DNA of 37,500 nucleotides from Porphyromonas uenonis DSM 23387 = JCM 13868 (GCF_000482365.1 NZ_AXVC01000022.1:67581-105080); one strand, 5' to 3'; counted from the stretch's first letter, positions 1 to 8,964 are shown. The notes: generated by a model from the sequence alone, not told the origin. Translations and numbers: made by a program.

Positions 1-271
1 CTTTGAGGCGAGCGTTTTCACGCTTGAGTTCTGCGTAATCTGGATCTACGGCTTTGTTCTTGTTTGTCTTGCTCATAGTGCTAGGGGTGCTTTGGTTGGG
101 TAACTCTACACCAAAGGTACGCAACCAATTTCGAATGGTGCGTGTGGTGATGCCGTAGCGCTGGCTGGTGGTGGCGATACTCTCGCCAGTGGCTAGGAGG
201 TCGTCAATGACTCTCCACTTGAAATCTAGGGGATATCCCTTTCGTCCTCGGTTACTTTTTTCTGGTTTCAT
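1..271 (-). CDS. Transposase OrfA-like HTH protein, 3'-truncated by window edge
   Basis: Reading the minus strand from an ATG at 271 gives an uninterrupted frame to base 1 (90 codons), beginning MKPEKSNRGRKGYPLDFKWR. The residues that follow (VIDDLLATGESIATTSQRYG, then ITTRTIRNWL) have the form of a helix-turn-helix of the kind found in IS3-family OrfA proteins, which bind the element ends. The last visible residues (DPDYAELKRENARLK) are charged and heptad-like, matching the leucine-zipper start seen at the end of many OrfA proteins. No catalytic DDE part is visible because the gene continues beyond the left edge. It is divergent from nqrA. I cannot tell whether the element is intact. The family assignment is from motif style only. 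Confidence 0.72.
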   Translation of the reverse strand, partial: MKPEKSNRGRKGYPLDFKWRVIDDLLATGESIATTSQRYGITTRTIRNWLRTFGVELPNQSTPSTMSKTNKNKAVDPDYAELKRENARLK

Positions 272-320
272 TGCTGTTGGGGTTGGCTCTCCCAACTGTG
301 TACTATTTCAGGAGAGGACA
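1..320 (-). mobile_element. Right-hand end of an insertion sequence, IS3-like (partial)
   Basis: The transposase start lies about 50 bp inside a plausible element boundary. On the minus strand the bases at 320 read TGTCCTCTCCTGAAATAGTA, which starts with TG as IS3-family inverted repeats do. The boundary is a guess because the partner end is outside the window. The nqr promoter (378-385) lies outside the suggested element. Confidence 0.35.
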
Positions 321-377
321 TCATACGTCAGCCCTAATGGTTTCTACCCAAAATGCGGTAGTCCCAAATAAAATGAG

Positions 378-385
378 TACTTTTG
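378..385 (+). promoter_or_regulatory. Putative promoter -7 box (TACTTTTG) for nqr operon
   Basis: TACTTTTG matches the Bacteroidota -7 consensus TAnnTTTG and lies 33 bp before the nqrA start. No clear TTTG -33 element is seen 19-21 bp upstream, so the promoter is weak or non-canonical. Confidence 0.5.
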
Positions 386-417
386 CACCAATTGTTGGAT
401 ACTAAAGAGAGATCGTC

Positions 418-1773
418 ATGTCAAGAACGATAACTATCAAGCGAGGCTTGGATCTCAAGCTCCAAGGGACTGCGCCCCGCACCCTCCTGTCTACTCCTTC
501 CTCTGGCGGGACATCGACCTATGCGTGGGTCCCCGATGATCTGCCTGGGCTAACCCCCAAGATGAAGGTGCATGTGGGAGATCACGTGGAGGCGGGGGAT
601 CCGATCCTCTACGACAAGCAGTTCCCAGATATATGGGTTACAGCACCTGTCAGTGGCGAGCTAGTCGCCATAAACCGTGGTGCCAAGCGCAAGATCATGA
701 GCGTAGAGATACGCCCCGATGAGACACAGACACAGCACACCTTCTCTGTCGATGGACTACTCGAGGGTGATGCGAACCAACTCAAGACGCTACTTCTACA
801 GTCGGGCCTATGGACGCTGATTCGACAGAGACCTTACGACCGTCTTGCAGATCCTGCGATAGCTCCACGAGATATATTTGTCACAGCACATCTGACAGCT
901 CCACTAGCACCTGAGATAGACTATCTACTAGAGGGTCGTGAGGAGGAGCTACGTATAGGACTCCGTGCTCTATCACGACTCACTGAGGGCAAGGTCTATG
1001 TGGGCGTAGCTCACGACTGCTCCCTGACGCTCCCCGCCGAGGTGGAGGGCGTAGAGGTACGAGGCCCGCACCCTGCTGGTAACGTAGGCGTACTGATAGA
1101 TCATATAGCTCCGATCAATAAGGGCGAGACGGTCTGGACGCTGCGGGCCACGGATGTGGTACTCATAGGTCGCCTCTTGATGACGGGGCATGTGGACTAC
1201 ACACGTCGCATTGCCATCACAGGTAGTCACGCTGCAGAGCATGGCTACATGGATCTACTCCCTGGCTGTCGTATAGAGAGCCTCGGCAAGTTGGCTCAGG
1301 AGAGCTGCAAGACACGTGTCATAGCTGGCGATGTGCTGACAGGCACTCAGCTGACGGAGGAGCGTCCTTTCTTCCCGATGAGCTGTGACCAGATCACGGT
1401 CATCCCTGATGGGTCTGATCGTGACGAGCTACTTGGGTGGGCTATGCCTCGCCTAGGAGACTTCAGCCAGAGCCGTACCTATCTGAGCTGGCTGATGCCT
1501 CGCAAGCGCTATACGCTAGACGCTCGTCTCAAGGGTGGTAAGCGTGCGATGATCATGAGTCACGAGCTGCAGAGCGTCTTCCCGCTAGACATTTATGCGG
1601 AGTATCTGCTCAAGGCGATTATAGCTTTTGACATTGACAAGATGGAGGAACTCGGCATCTATGAGGTGGCACCCGAGGACTTCGCCCTGTGCGAGTTCGT
1701 CGATACCTCCAAAATGGAGCTGCAGCGCATCGTGCGTCAAGGTCTAGACCTACTATATAAGGAGATGAACTAA
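418..1773 (+). CDS. nqrA: Na+-translocating NADH:quinone reductase subunit A
   Basis: A 451-residue protein with the NqrA opening (ITIKRGLDLKLQGTAPR), at the usual family length of about 450. NqrA is the large cytoplasmic-side subunit of the Na+-NQR complex and is implicated in ubiquinone/menaquinone binding; it has no transmembrane segments. It is the first gene of a complete nqrABCDEF set in standard order, which strengthens the call. The ATG at 418 directly precedes the conserved N-terminus, so the start is secure. A 73-bp gap separates it from nqrB. Expression probably comes from the -7 box at 378. Nothing looks truncated. Confidence 0.96.
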   Translation: MSRTITIKRGLDLKLQGTAPRTLLSTPSSGGTSTYAWVPDDLPGLTPKMKVHVGDHVEAGDPILYDKQFPDIWVTAPVSGELVAINRGAKRKIMSVEIRPDETQTQHTFSVDGLLEGDANQLKTLLLQSGLWTLIRQRPYDRLADPAIAPRDIFVTAHLTAPLAPEIDYLLEGREEELRIGLRALSRLTEGKVYVGVAHDCSLTLPAEVEGVEVRGPHPAGNVGVLIDHIAPINKGETVWTLRATDVVLIGRLLMTGHVDYTRRIAITGSHAAEHGYMDLLPGCRIESLGKLAQESCKTRVIAGDVLTGTQLTEERPFFPMSCDQITVIPDGSDRDELLGWAMPRLGDFSQSRTYLSWLMPRKRYTLDARLKGGKRAMIMSHELQSVFPLDIYAEYLLKAIIAFDIDKMEELGIYEVAPEDFALCEFVDTSKMELQRIVRQGLDLLYKEMN

Positions 1774-1846
1774 AAGAGTAGCCTCACGGGGATGGGCGGA
1801 AAAGGCTCCATCACCGTCGGGCTAAGGACTATGACTACTATATTAT

Positions 1847-3070
1847 ATGTCACTAAAAGATAGATTCAACAAGCGACGCTCCCTCTTTGAGCCAGGGGGT
1901 AAGCTGCATGCGTTTCACTCGCTCTTTGATGGGTTTGAGACCTTCCTCTATGTGCCGCATACGACAGCGGCTCCACAGGGAGGGGTGCATGTACACGATG
2001 CGATAGATAGCAAGCGCGTCATGAGTACCGTGGTGCTGGCTCTAGTACCTGCGCTACTCTTCGGTATGTACAATGTGGGACTCCAGCACTTCATCGCGAT
2101 CGGTCAGACGGCTGGCTTCTGGTCGATGTTTTGGTTTGGATTCTTAGCTGTACTGCCTAAGATCGTGGTCTCCTACGTGGTAGGACTGGGTATCGAGTTT
2201 GCCGTAGCACAGTGGAAGCATGAGGAGATCCAAGAGGGTTACCTCGTGACTGGTATGCTCGTGCCGATGATTGTGCCAGTCGATACCCCGCTCTGGATGA
2301 TTGCTGTGGCGGTCGCCATGTCAGTCGTCTTCGCCAAGGAGGTCTTCGGCGGAACGGGCTACAACATCTTCAACGTCGCACTTGTGACTCGTGCTATCCT
2401 CTTCTTCGCCTATCCAGCAGCGATGACTGGAGACAAGGTCTTCGTTCGCACGGAGCCTATCTTTGGCTTCGGAGGTGGTGGCGACATGGCTACAGCTGCT
2501 GTCGATGGCTTCTCAGGGGCTACTCCTCTAGGTCAGGTGGCTACGGCTGGCGATACGCTCCCGACGATCGTTAACACGATAGGCGAGCCCTCTACCCTAT
2601 GGGACGCCTTCTGGGGCTTTATCCCAGGCAGTATCGGAGAGGTCTCGACCTTTGCCATCCTACTAGGAGCTATCCTGCTCATCTGGACAGGCGTAGCTAG
2701 CTACAAGGTGATCGTGAGTGGGGTAGTGGGAGCAGTGCTGATGACGCTCCTCTTTAACGCGATCGGTACGACCGCTGCCATGCAGCTTGACGTTGCGCAT
2801 CACCTGCTCTACGGTGGCTTTGCCTTCGGTCTTGTCTTCATGGCAACCGACCCGGTAACCTCGGCACGCACCGAGACGGGCAAGTGGATCTTCGGACTCC
2901 TCGTGGGTGTCATGTGTGTCTTCATACGTGTCCTCAACCCAGGCTATCCTGAGGGTATGATGCTCGCGATCCTACTGATGAACGTCTTCGCACCGCTCAT
3001 CGACTACGTCGTGGTAAACAAAAATATCTCTAAGCGCAAGAAGCGCTGGGAGATGGCTTCTAAACATTGA
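1847..3070 (+). CDS. nqrB: Na+-translocating NADH:quinone reductase subunit B
   Basis: A 407-residue polytopic membrane protein. NqrB carries a covalently bound FMN attached through a phosphoester to a threonine and holds the central Na+ and electron path. The attachment motif is visible as DGFSGATPLG, with the flavinylated residue expected at T226. Several hydrophobic segments are evident, for example near residues 60-85, 95-118, 149-166, 266-281 and around 370-390. The RnfD/NqrB family typically has about ten. The stop codon lies 15 bp before the preferred nqrC ATG, consistent with one transcript. Covalent flavinylation would need an ApbE flavin transferase, which is not in this window. Confidence 0.96.
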   Translation: MSLKDRFNKRRSLFEPGGKLHAFHSLFDGFETFLYVPHTTAAPQGGVHVHDAIDSKRVMSTVVLALVPALLFGMYNVGLQHFIAIGQTAGFWSMFWFGFLAVLPKIVVSYVVGLGIEFAVAQWKHEEIQEGYLVTGMLVPMIVPVDTPLWMIAVAVAMSVVFAKEVFGGTGYNIFNVALVTRAILFFAYPAAMTGDKVFVRTEPIFGFGGGGDMATAAVDGFSGATPLGQVATAGDTLPTIVNTIGEPSTLWDAFWGFIPGSIGEVSTFAILLGAILLIWTGVASYKVIVSGVVGAVLMTLLFNAIGTTAAMQLDVAHHLLYGGFAFGLVFMATDPVTSARTETGKWIFGLLVGVMCVFIRVLNPGYPEGMMLAILLMNVFAPLIDYVVVNKNISKRKKRWEMASKH

Positions 3071-3084
3071 TCATTCTTACGACT

Positions 3085-3834
3085 ATGAATAGAGATAGTA
3101 ATAGCTACACGATCCTCTACGCAGCCATCATGGTGGTCGTAGTCGCAATAGCTCTAGCGCTCACGGCTGTGGCTCTACGCAAGCCTCAGCAAGAGAATGA
3201 GCGCATTGACAAGATGCAGCAGATACTACGTGCTGTACATCTAGAGCCTACCAAAGATCAAGTTATCCCCACCTACACAAAGGTGATCAAGCAGGAGCTT
3301 CTAGTCAATGGTCAGGGTGAGGTGATCGCTACTTTCGAGGGTGATCAGATCGCTCAGAATGAAGCTTTCCAGATGAACACGGCCAATCAGTTTAAGCTCC
3401 GCTCGCAAGATCCCACTCTCGGACTACCCGTCTACGTAGCAGAGGTGGAGGGCCAGCAGCTCTACATCTTCCCGATGGATGGCGCTGGTCTATGGGGCGC
3501 TATCTGGGGCTTCCTGGCTGTACAGGCTGATGGCTCGACCGTCTATGGCGCTGACTTCTCGCACGCTGGTGAGACACCAGGACTAGGTGCTGAGATCGCG
3601 ACGAAGCACTTCTCCAAGGAGTTCGTCGGCAAGCAACTATACCGTGACGAGCAGTTTAAGTCTATCGCCGTCGTCAAGCACGGTCGCTCGCTCGATGACC
3701 AAGACTACGTGGACGGCATCTCAGGCGGTACGCTCACGAGCAATGGTGTCAACAATATGCTCTGGAGCTCTATCCACGAGTACCTCCCCTACATCGAGCA
3801 GATACGTGGAGCTCAAGCAGTAGCAACAGAATAA
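3085..3834 (+). CDS. nqrC: Na+-translocating NADH:quinone reductase subunit C
   Basis: A 249-residue protein if started at the ATG at 3085 (MNRDSNSYTI). An upstream TTG at 3067 would add six residues and overlap the nqrB stop. The ATG is preferred because related NqrC proteins open this way, with the membrane segment directly following (residues 9-31). The rest is a periplasm-facing FMN domain. The FMN-attachment motif is SGGTLTSNGV, with T216 as the expected flavinylated threonine. The third residue is Gly where Vibrio has Ala (SGAT), which still fits the family pattern. NqrC passes electrons between the 2Fe-2S/FAD arm and the NqrB flavins. Confidence 0.95.
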   Translation: MNRDSNSYTILYAAIMVVVVAIALALTAVALRKPQQENERIDKMQQILRAVHLEPTKDQVIPTYTKVIKQELLVNGQGEVIATFEGDQIAQNEAFQMNTANQFKLRSQDPTLGLPVYVAEVEGQQLYIFPMDGAGLWGAIWGFLAVQADGSTVYGADFSHAGETPGLGAEIATKHFSKEFVGKQLYRDEQFKSIAVVKHGRSLDDQDYVDGISGGTLTSNGVNNMLWSSIHEYLPYIEQIRGAQAVATE

Positions 3835-3859
3835 ATCAGAAGAGAGAGTAATCTAAGCT

Positions 3860-4483
3860 ATGAGTAAGATAAGTAATAAAGAGGTGCTCCTAGGGCCTCT
3901 CAATAAGAATAACCCAGTCACCGTACAGGTGCTCGGTATATGCTCTGCGCTGGCGGTCACCGCTCAGCTCAAGCCCGCTCTAGTGATGGCTCTGTCGGTG
4001 ACGGTGGTCGTCGCCTTTGCCAACGTAATCATATCGCTACTGCGCAACACGATACCTAATCGTATCCGTATCATCGTACAGCTGGTGGTCGTTGCTGCGC
4101 TTGTGACGATCGTCAACGAGGTCCTCAAGGCCTATGTCTACGATGTCTCTAAGGAGCTGTCGGTCTACATTGGTCTGATCATTACGAACTGTATCTTGAT
4201 GGGTCGTCTAGAGGCTTTTGCCTTGGCGCATGGTCCTAAGGCTTCCTTCCTCGATGGTATCGGCAACGGTCTAGGCTACGGCCTCGTCTTGGTGATCATC
4301 GGCTTCGTACGTGAGCTCCTCGGTAGAGGCTCTCTATTTGGCTTCCAGATCATCCCGCAGGCCTGCTACGATATGGGCTACGTCAATCACGGCTTGATGA
4401 TCATGCCGCCGATGGCGCTCATCGTCCTAGCCTGCATCGTATGGATACAGCGTAGCAAACTCAAGGATCTACAGGAGAAGTAA
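3860..4483 (+). CDS. nqrD: Na+-translocating NADH:quinone reductase subunit D
   Basis: A 207-residue, very hydrophobic protein of the RnfE/NqrD family, at the usual length (about 205-215). It has roughly six membrane segments. NqrD and NqrE are inverted-topology paralogues that form the core Na+ path around an intramembrane iron-sulfur site. The conserved cysteine-containing segment TNCILMGRLEAFALAHGP is present, and the Cys there fits the family's metal-ligand position. The gene follows nqrC by 25 bp and precedes nqrE by 49 bp. No abnormality is seen. Confidence 0.95.
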   Translation: MSKISNKEVLLGPLNKNNPVTVQVLGICSALAVTAQLKPALVMALSVTVVVAFANVIISLLRNTIPNRIRIIVQLVVVAALVTIVNEVLKAYVYDVSKELSVYIGLIITNCILMGRLEAFALAHGPKASFLDGIGNGLGYGLVLVIIGFVRELLGRGSLFGFQIIPQACYDMGYVNHGLMIMPPMALIVLACIVWIQRSKLKDLQEK

Positions 4484-4532
4484 TCCTCCCCAACTCCATA
4501 TAATCTCACACTTCATAGATAAAGTCTAAGCA

Positions 4533-5147
4533 ATGGATTATCTAAGTCTGTTTTTCAAGTCGATCTTTGTCGACAATATGATCTTTGCCTACTACCTAGG
4601 TATGTGCTCTTACCTAGCTGTATCCAAGGATGTCAAGACCTCACTGGGATTGGGGCTAGCAGTTACCTTCATTCTCACCTGTACGCTACCGATCAACTAC
4701 CTCCTAGAGACCTACGTCTTTAAGGCGGGAGCACTGTCGTGGCTCGGTGCGGAGTTCGCTTCGGTCGACCTGAGCTTCCTCTCGCTCATCGTCTTTATCG
4801 CCGTCATCGCCTCCTTTACACAGCTGGTCGAGATGGTCGTCGAGCGATACAGCCCCTCGCTATACAACTCGCTCGGTATCTTCCTTCCGCTCATCGCTGT
4901 GAACTGTGCGATCCTCGGTGGCTCGCTCTTCATGCAGCAGCGTGACTTCATCAATACGGGCATGGCAACCGTCTATGGACTCGGCTCTGGCATCGGCTGG
5001 ATGCTCGCTATCGTCGGCCTAGCTGCCATCCGTGAGCGACTAGCCTACAGCAATATACCGAAGCCCCTCAGAGGTTTTGGCATTACGCTCATCGTCACAG
5101 GACTGATGGGCATCGCATTCCTCAGCTTCTCAGGTGTCAAACTCTAA
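4533..5147 (+). CDS. nqrE: Na+-translocating NADH:quinone reductase subunit E
   Basis: A 204-residue integral membrane protein of the RnfA/NqrE family. It begins [20 protein letters not shown], a family hallmark. Around six transmembrane segments are apparent. The segment [11 protein letters not shown] contains the cysteine that pairs with NqrD's at the intramembrane metal centre. It lies 49 bp after nqrD and only 12 bp before nqrF, so translation is probably coupled within the operon. Confidence 0.95.
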   Translation: MDYLSLFFKSIFVDNMIFAYYLGMCSYLAVSKDVKTSLGLGLAVTFILTCTLPINYLLETYVFKAGALSWLGAEFASVDLSFLSLIVFIAVIASFTQLVEMVVERYSPSLYNSLGIFLPLIAVNCAILGGSLFMQQRDFINTGMATVYGLGSGIGWMLAIVGLAAIRERLAYSNIPKPLRGFGITLIVTGLMGIAFLSFSGVKL

Positions 5148-5159
5148 TCGCCTACAGAT

Positions 5160-6407
5160 ATGGATCAAATGACCTTAATAATAGTATCGAGTGTAGCGGT
5201 CTTCCTCCTGGTCGTACTGCTCCTCGTCGTGGTACTGCTGGTGGCTAAGAGCAAGCTCATCCCCTCTGGCAACGTACATATCAATGTCAATGATGTGAAA
5301 GACCTAGAGGTGCCGATGGGCGGTACACTGCTCAACACGCTACAGAGCCAAGGCATCTTCCTATCCAGCGCTTGTGGCGGTAGTGGTAGCTGTGGACAGT
5401 GCCGCTGTCGCGTCGTCGAGGGCGGAGGCGAAATACTTGCCACGGAGAAGGGCTTCTTCTCTCGCAAAGAGCAGATGGCGCACTGGCGTCTCGGCTGTCA
5501 GACGAAAGTCAAGGAGGATCTCAAGGTGATCGTCCCCGAGAGCGTCTTTGGCGTCAAGGAGTGGGAGTGCGAAGTTGTATCCAACAGGAACGTTGCAACC
5601 TTCATCAAGGAGTTTGTCGTCAAGCTTCCCGAGGGCGAGCACATGGACTTCAAGAGCGGTAGCTACGCTCAGATCAAGATCCCTAAGTACGAGGTCAAGT
5701 ACAGCGACTATGTCGTCGAGGATCAGTTCCGTGGCGACTGGGACAAGTTCAATATGTGGAGCCTCACGGCAAAGAACACCGAGGAGACCGTCCGCGCCTA
5801 CTCTATGGCCAACTATCCTGCCGAGGGTAACATCATCACCCTCAACGTACGTATCGCCACTCCGCCGATGGATCGCGTGACCCACACCTGGCAGAAGGTA
5901 CCCGCTGGTATTGCCTCCTCTTACATCTTCAGCCTCAAGCCTGGCGACAAGGTGACCATGAGTGGTCCTTACGGAGACTTCCACATCCACGAGGACTCCG
6001 ACGCCGAGATGCTCTACATCGGAGGTGGTGCTGGTATGGCTCCGCTACGTGCTCAGCTACTACACCTCTTCCTCACCGAGCACACGACCCGCAAGGTCTC
6101 CTTCTGGTACGGAGCACGCTCACGCAGTGAGATCTTCTACGAGGAGGACTTCCGCGCTATCGAGCGTGAGTTCCCGAACTTCTCCTTCCACATCGCCCTC
6201 TCGGCACCGCTGCCTGAGGACAATTGGACTGGACTCACGGGCTTCATCCACCAGGCCATCTACGACAACTACCTCAAGGATCACGAGGCTCCTGAGGACA
6301 TTGAGTACTACATGTGCGGACCTGGGCCTATGTCGGCAGCAGCCATCAAGATGCTGGACAACCTCGGTGTACCGCCTGAGCAGATCAACTACGACAACTT
6401 CGGCTAA
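5160..6407 (+). CDS. nqrF: Na+-translocating NADH:quinone reductase subunit F (NADH/FAD/2Fe-2S)
   Basis: A 415-residue electron-entry subunit; Vibrio NqrF is about 408. Residues 5-29 form one N-terminal membrane anchor. The ferredoxin-like domain follows with the 2Fe-2S ligands C72, C78, C81 and C113 (ACGGSGSCGQC and LGCQTK). The flavin domain carries the FAD-binding RAYSMANYP. The NADH domain contains GGGAGMAPLRAQ and a C-terminal YYMCGPGPM. The protein ends in YDNFG, typical of NqrF. It oxidises NADH and passes electrons through FAD and the iron-sulfur cluster to the other subunits. A long antisense open frame over 5361-5990 is a codon-bias shadow. A hairpin 35 bp downstream probably ends the operon. 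Confidence 0.97.
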   Translation: MDQMTLIIVSSVAVFLLVVLLLVVVLLVAKSKLIPSGNVHINVNDVKDLEVPMGGTLLNTLQSQGIFLSSACGGSGSCGQCRCRVVEGGGEILATEKGFFSRKEQMAHWRLGCQTKVKEDLKVIVPESVFGVKEWECEVVSNRNVATFIKEFVVKLPEGEHMDFKSGSYAQIKIPKYEVKYSDYVVEDQFRGDWDKFNMWSLTAKNTEETVRAYSMANYPAEGNIITLNVRIATPPMDRVTHTWQKVPAGIASSYIFSLKPGDKVTMSGPYGDFHIHEDSDAEMLYIGGGAGMAPLRAQLLHLFLTEHTTRKVSFWYGARSRSEIFYEEDFRAIEREFPNFSFHIALSAPLPEDNWTGLTGFIHQAIYDNYLKDHEAPEDIEYYMCGPGPMSAAAIKMLDNLGVPPEQINYDNFG

Positions 6408-6441
6408 GGTGCCTCAGCGCCAATCCGCAATAGAATAAAGA

Positions 6442-6491
6442 CAAGGCGACAGCGCATGATCCCAGTAAAATGGAGGTGTGTTGTCGCCTTG
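6442..6491 (+). terminator. Hairpin after nqrF, possible terminator
   Basis: CAAGGCGACA (6442-6451) pairs perfectly with TGTCGCCTTG (6482-6491) across a 30-nt loop, and pairing resumes outside after one mismatch. No T-run follows, so intrinsic termination is uncertain. It could instead stabilise the nqr mRNA 3' end. Confidence 0.45.
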
Positions 6492-6617
6492 ACTATATGG
6501 AGTAGTTACCCTCTTAACAGTGCTTGCAAAGCAAGAAAAATTGAAAAGGTCAAAAGAAATACCGCTTTTGACAAGTCAAATCACCCTAAAGAATTAGTTT
6601 TTTTGAAATGAAACTCG

Positions 6618-6625
6618 TAACTTTG
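6618..6625 (+). promoter_or_regulatory. Putative promoter -7 box (TAACTTTG)
   Basis: TAACTTTG fits TAnnTTTG and is followed by C, as is common. It lies 41 bp before the DUF3575 gene. A T-rich stretch (6597-6604) sits upstream but the -33 TTTG spacing is not canonical. Confidence 0.55.
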
Positions 6626-6666
6626 CCCCATAGAAATAATTGAAACTGTAGCCAAACCACTTACTT

Positions 6667-7278
6667 ATGATACGAAAGATAGTGATTACAATCGGCCTAG
6701 TCCTCACTCTAGGACTTGTAGCCTCGGCACAGCGAGTTGCTCTCAAGCACAACTTCGCTTATGATGCCCTCCTCACGCCCAACCTCTCACTAGAGTTTGC
6801 GATGGGCAACAAGTTTACCTTCGACACGCAAGTCGGGTGGAACTCATTTGTTTTCAACCTAGATGCTAGCAAGCCCAACTACAGCACGACTAAGTGGGCT
6901 CACTGGATGGCGCAGCCAGAGCTTCGCTACTGGTTCTGCGATGTCTTCAATGGATGGTTCCTCGGTCTACATGGACATGTGGGTCAGATGAACGTAGGAG
7001 GTGTCAACATCCCCTATCCCATGATTTTGGAAAACAAAGAGTCCGTCATGAAGGACCATCGCTACGAAGGCTGGTTCTACGGTGGTGGTCTCAGCGTAGG
7101 CTACCAGTGGGTACTATCGACACGCTCTTCGCTCGAGTTCTCGCTAGGCGCAGGATATGCTCGCATACTATACGACAAGTACCCCTGCACACGTTGTGGC
7201 ACGAAAATCGATGAGGGCAAAGCTAACTACGTCGGACCTACGAAGGCAACAATCTCGTACGTCTTCTTCTTCAAGTAA
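6667..7278 (+). CDS. DUF3575-type outer-membrane/secreted protein
   Basis: A 203-residue protein with a clear signal peptide (MIRKIVITIGLVLTLGLVASAQ). The mature part starts with ALKHNFAYDALLTPNLSLEF, the pattern of DUF3575 proteins of Bacteroidota, and alternates amphipathic strands in the manner of a small beta-barrel. It ends in aromatic residues (SYVFFFK), as outer-membrane proteins often do. It has its own promoter and is followed 38 bp later by a DUF3868/OmpA-like gene. This pairing is known in Bacteroidales fimbrial or cell-envelope loci. A role in envelope structure or fimbria assembly is inference, since no fimbrillin gene is nearby. A Cys pair (CTRC, near residue 178) could form a disulfide. 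Confidence 0.75.
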   Translation: MIRKIVITIGLVLTLGLVASAQRVALKHNFAYDALLTPNLSLEFAMGNKFTFDTQVGWNSFVFNLDASKPNYSTTKWAHWMAQPELRYWFCDVFNGWFLGLHGHVGQMNVGGVNIPYPMILENKESVMKDHRYEGWFYGGGLSVGYQWVLSTRSSLEFSLGAGYARILYDKYPCTRCGTKIDEGKANYVGPTKATISYVFFFK

Positions 7279-7316
7279 TCGTCAGTAGCACATCTAATAA
7301 TACAGACACAAAGACT

Positions 7317-8759
7317 ATGAATATCAAGATATCCCGCTTACTCATACTCTTCTCGACGCTACTATTTGCCGTCGGAGGGACACTATGTGCTCAGCAATTC
7401 TCCAAGGCGGAGGAGACTCAGACGATTGCGCTATCAGCACAGCACCACACCGTCACACGCGACATCAACCGCAATATCCTACACATCGACCTAGACGTGG
7501 CACCCTATGCCTCTGTACGTGCACAGCAACTGCTACGCATTACCCCCGTCTACGTCTCTGCCGATAGGAGCAAGGAGATCCGCTTTGACAAGATCTATGT
7601 AGCAGGCTGCTCTCGCTACAAGACTATCAAGCGTCAGCACGATCTATACAATGCAGATGCTCTCGTCAAGGAAATCTACTCACGCCCCGAGGGGTCTGTC
7701 TATACACGAGGCACCAAGGATCTACCCCACATGGTCTATGAGCGTCCCTTCGAGAGCTGGATGGCTCGCGGACACATGGAGCTAGAGATAGAGACCTATA
7801 GCTGTGGCAACTGTCCTAAGGGTACACGCTTAGCTCAGGGTGACCCACAGTCTATCACGGTGTTTGGACCAGATGACTATAAGTACAACTATATAGAGCC
7901 TGCAGCTACAGCCTTCAAGGAGTATGCTGAGAGCTTTGATGCCAACATACAGTTCGTCGTAGATAAGCACGACCTCCGCAAGGACTTCAAGAACAATGCC
8001 TCCGAGCTAGCACGTCTTGATGAGTTTGTCAAGAAAGCTACCAAGATCGAGGGTGCTGAGCTTCACACCGTCTATATCTATGGTTACGCATCACCCGAGG
8101 CACCCTTTGACTACAACCTAGCACTCTCTGATCGTCGTACCAAGACACTCTACAACTATGTCCAGAACACGCACAAGGCGCTCTTGAGCAAGGTTGAAGT
8201 AGTTGCCGAAGGCAAGGGTGAGGACTGGGATGGTCTACGCAAGCTCGTAGACGCTAGCAACATGGCCCAGCGCCAGACTATACTGGACATCATTGACAAG
8301 TACAGTACTGATACAGAGCGTGAGGCTGACATCAAGGCTCTCGACGGTGGCAAGGTCTATCGCGACCTGCTAGACAATTACTATCCTAAGCTCCGTCACA
8401 CTACCTTTACGATGAGCTATCGGGTACGTCCCTTTGAGGTTTCTGAGCTAGCGCACATCTACTCGACCAACTCTAAGCTGCTAAGCCTCAGCGAGCTCTA
8501 TACACTAGCTAATCAAAAGATAGCAGCTGGCGCAAGTCCTGTAGCCATCTATCGCACAGCTTATGAGCAAAACGCAAACGATCCTATTGCTAAGCTCAAC
8601 TATGCCAATGCGCTCCTTCAGTATGACAAGAACGCCAAGGAGGCTTACAAAGTCCTCTCAACCATACAGTCAGACTCTCGCGCTAAGCTCCCCACAGCTA
8701 TCGCACTCGATATGATGGGACGCAAGGCTGAGGCTGAAGCACTATACTTCAAGAAGTAA
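7317..8759 (+). CDS. DUF3868 / OmpA-like domain lipid-envelope protein
   Basis: A 480-residue exported protein with a signal peptide ending near AGGTLCAQ. Residues about 25-160 resemble the DUF3868 N-terminal domain (ILHIDLDVAPYASVRAQQLL, then RITPVYVS). The middle (about 200-300) is OmpA-like, with IYGYASPEAPFDYNLALSDR matching the peptidoglycan-binding OmpA pattern G-x-(A/T)-(S/D)-x-x-x-x-x-x-N-x-x-L-S-x-x-R. The C-terminal third (about 390-480) is helical and TPR-like (YEQNANDPIAKLNYANALLQ). Family knowledge places DUF3868-OmpA proteins beside DUF3575 partners in Bacteroidales, often near minor fimbriae. It shares a transcript with the upstream gene and is closed by a strong terminator. 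Confidence 0.75.
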   Translation: MNIKISRLLILFSTLLFAVGGTLCAQQFSKAEETQTIALSAQHHTVTRDINRNILHIDLDVAPYASVRAQQLLRITPVYVSADRSKEIRFDKIYVAGCSRYKTIKRQHDLYNADALVKEIYSRPEGSVYTRGTKDLPHMVYERPFESWMARGHMELEIETYSCGNCPKGTRLAQGDPQSITVFGPDDYKYNYIEPAATAFKEYAESFDANIQFVVDKHDLRKDFKNNASELARLDEFVKKATKIEGAELHTVYIYGYASPEAPFDYNLALSDRRTKTLYNYVQNTHKALLSKVEVVAEGKGEDWDGLRKLVDASNMAQRQTILDIIDKYSTDTEREADIKALDGGKVYRDLLDNYYPKLRHTTFTMSYRVRPFEVSELAHIYSTNSKLLSLSELYTLANQKIAAGASPVAIYRTAYEQNANDPIAKLNYANALLQYDKNAKEAYKVLSTIQSDSRAKLPTAIALDMMGRKAEAEALYFKK

Positions 8760-8807
8760 TAGTTGAGGATGAGAGATACTATCACTAGCTGGTAGTATCA
8801 CACAAAC

Positions 8808-8862
8808 AAGGCACCTCCATCAGGACGACTTAGGTCTTCCTGTGTGGAGGTGCCTTTCTTTT
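8808..8862 (+). terminator. Strong intrinsic terminator of the DUF3575-DUF3868 unit
   Basis: A 12-bp perfect stem (AAGGCACCTCCA at 8808-8819 with its complement at 8845-8856), with an inner CAGGA/TCCTG pairing, is followed by TTTCTTTT-like sequence at 8855-8862. Confidence 0.88.
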
Positions 8863-8928
8863 GCTAGTTGGTGCATTCCTACAGCGGTTACACGTCCCGT
8901 GCGTTTCTACAGCATGCTACTCGTATCG

Positions 8929-8956
8929 CTCTAATCTCTAACTTCTAATCTCTATC
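8929..8956. repeat. Heptamer repeat array, four units
   Basis: Four consecutive 7-mers (CTCTAAT, CTCTAAC, TTCTAAT, CTCTATC) directly precede the MITE. The same heptamer family recurs at 21287, 21714, 24628 and 24713. Confidence 0.7.
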
Positions 8957-8964
8957 CTCCAGAG

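Noticed and set aside
168-371. 67-codon plus-strand frame at the left edge
   Set aside because: It is opposite the better-supported transposase frame on the minus strand and shows no recognisable domain.
5361-5990. 209-codon open frame antisense to nqrF
   Set aside because: It has no family resemblance and lies wholly within a certain gene; it arises from codon bias in GC-rich sequence. Other long frames opposite or out of frame within nqr, aspS, rlmL, ptpA and tkt were rejected for the same reason.
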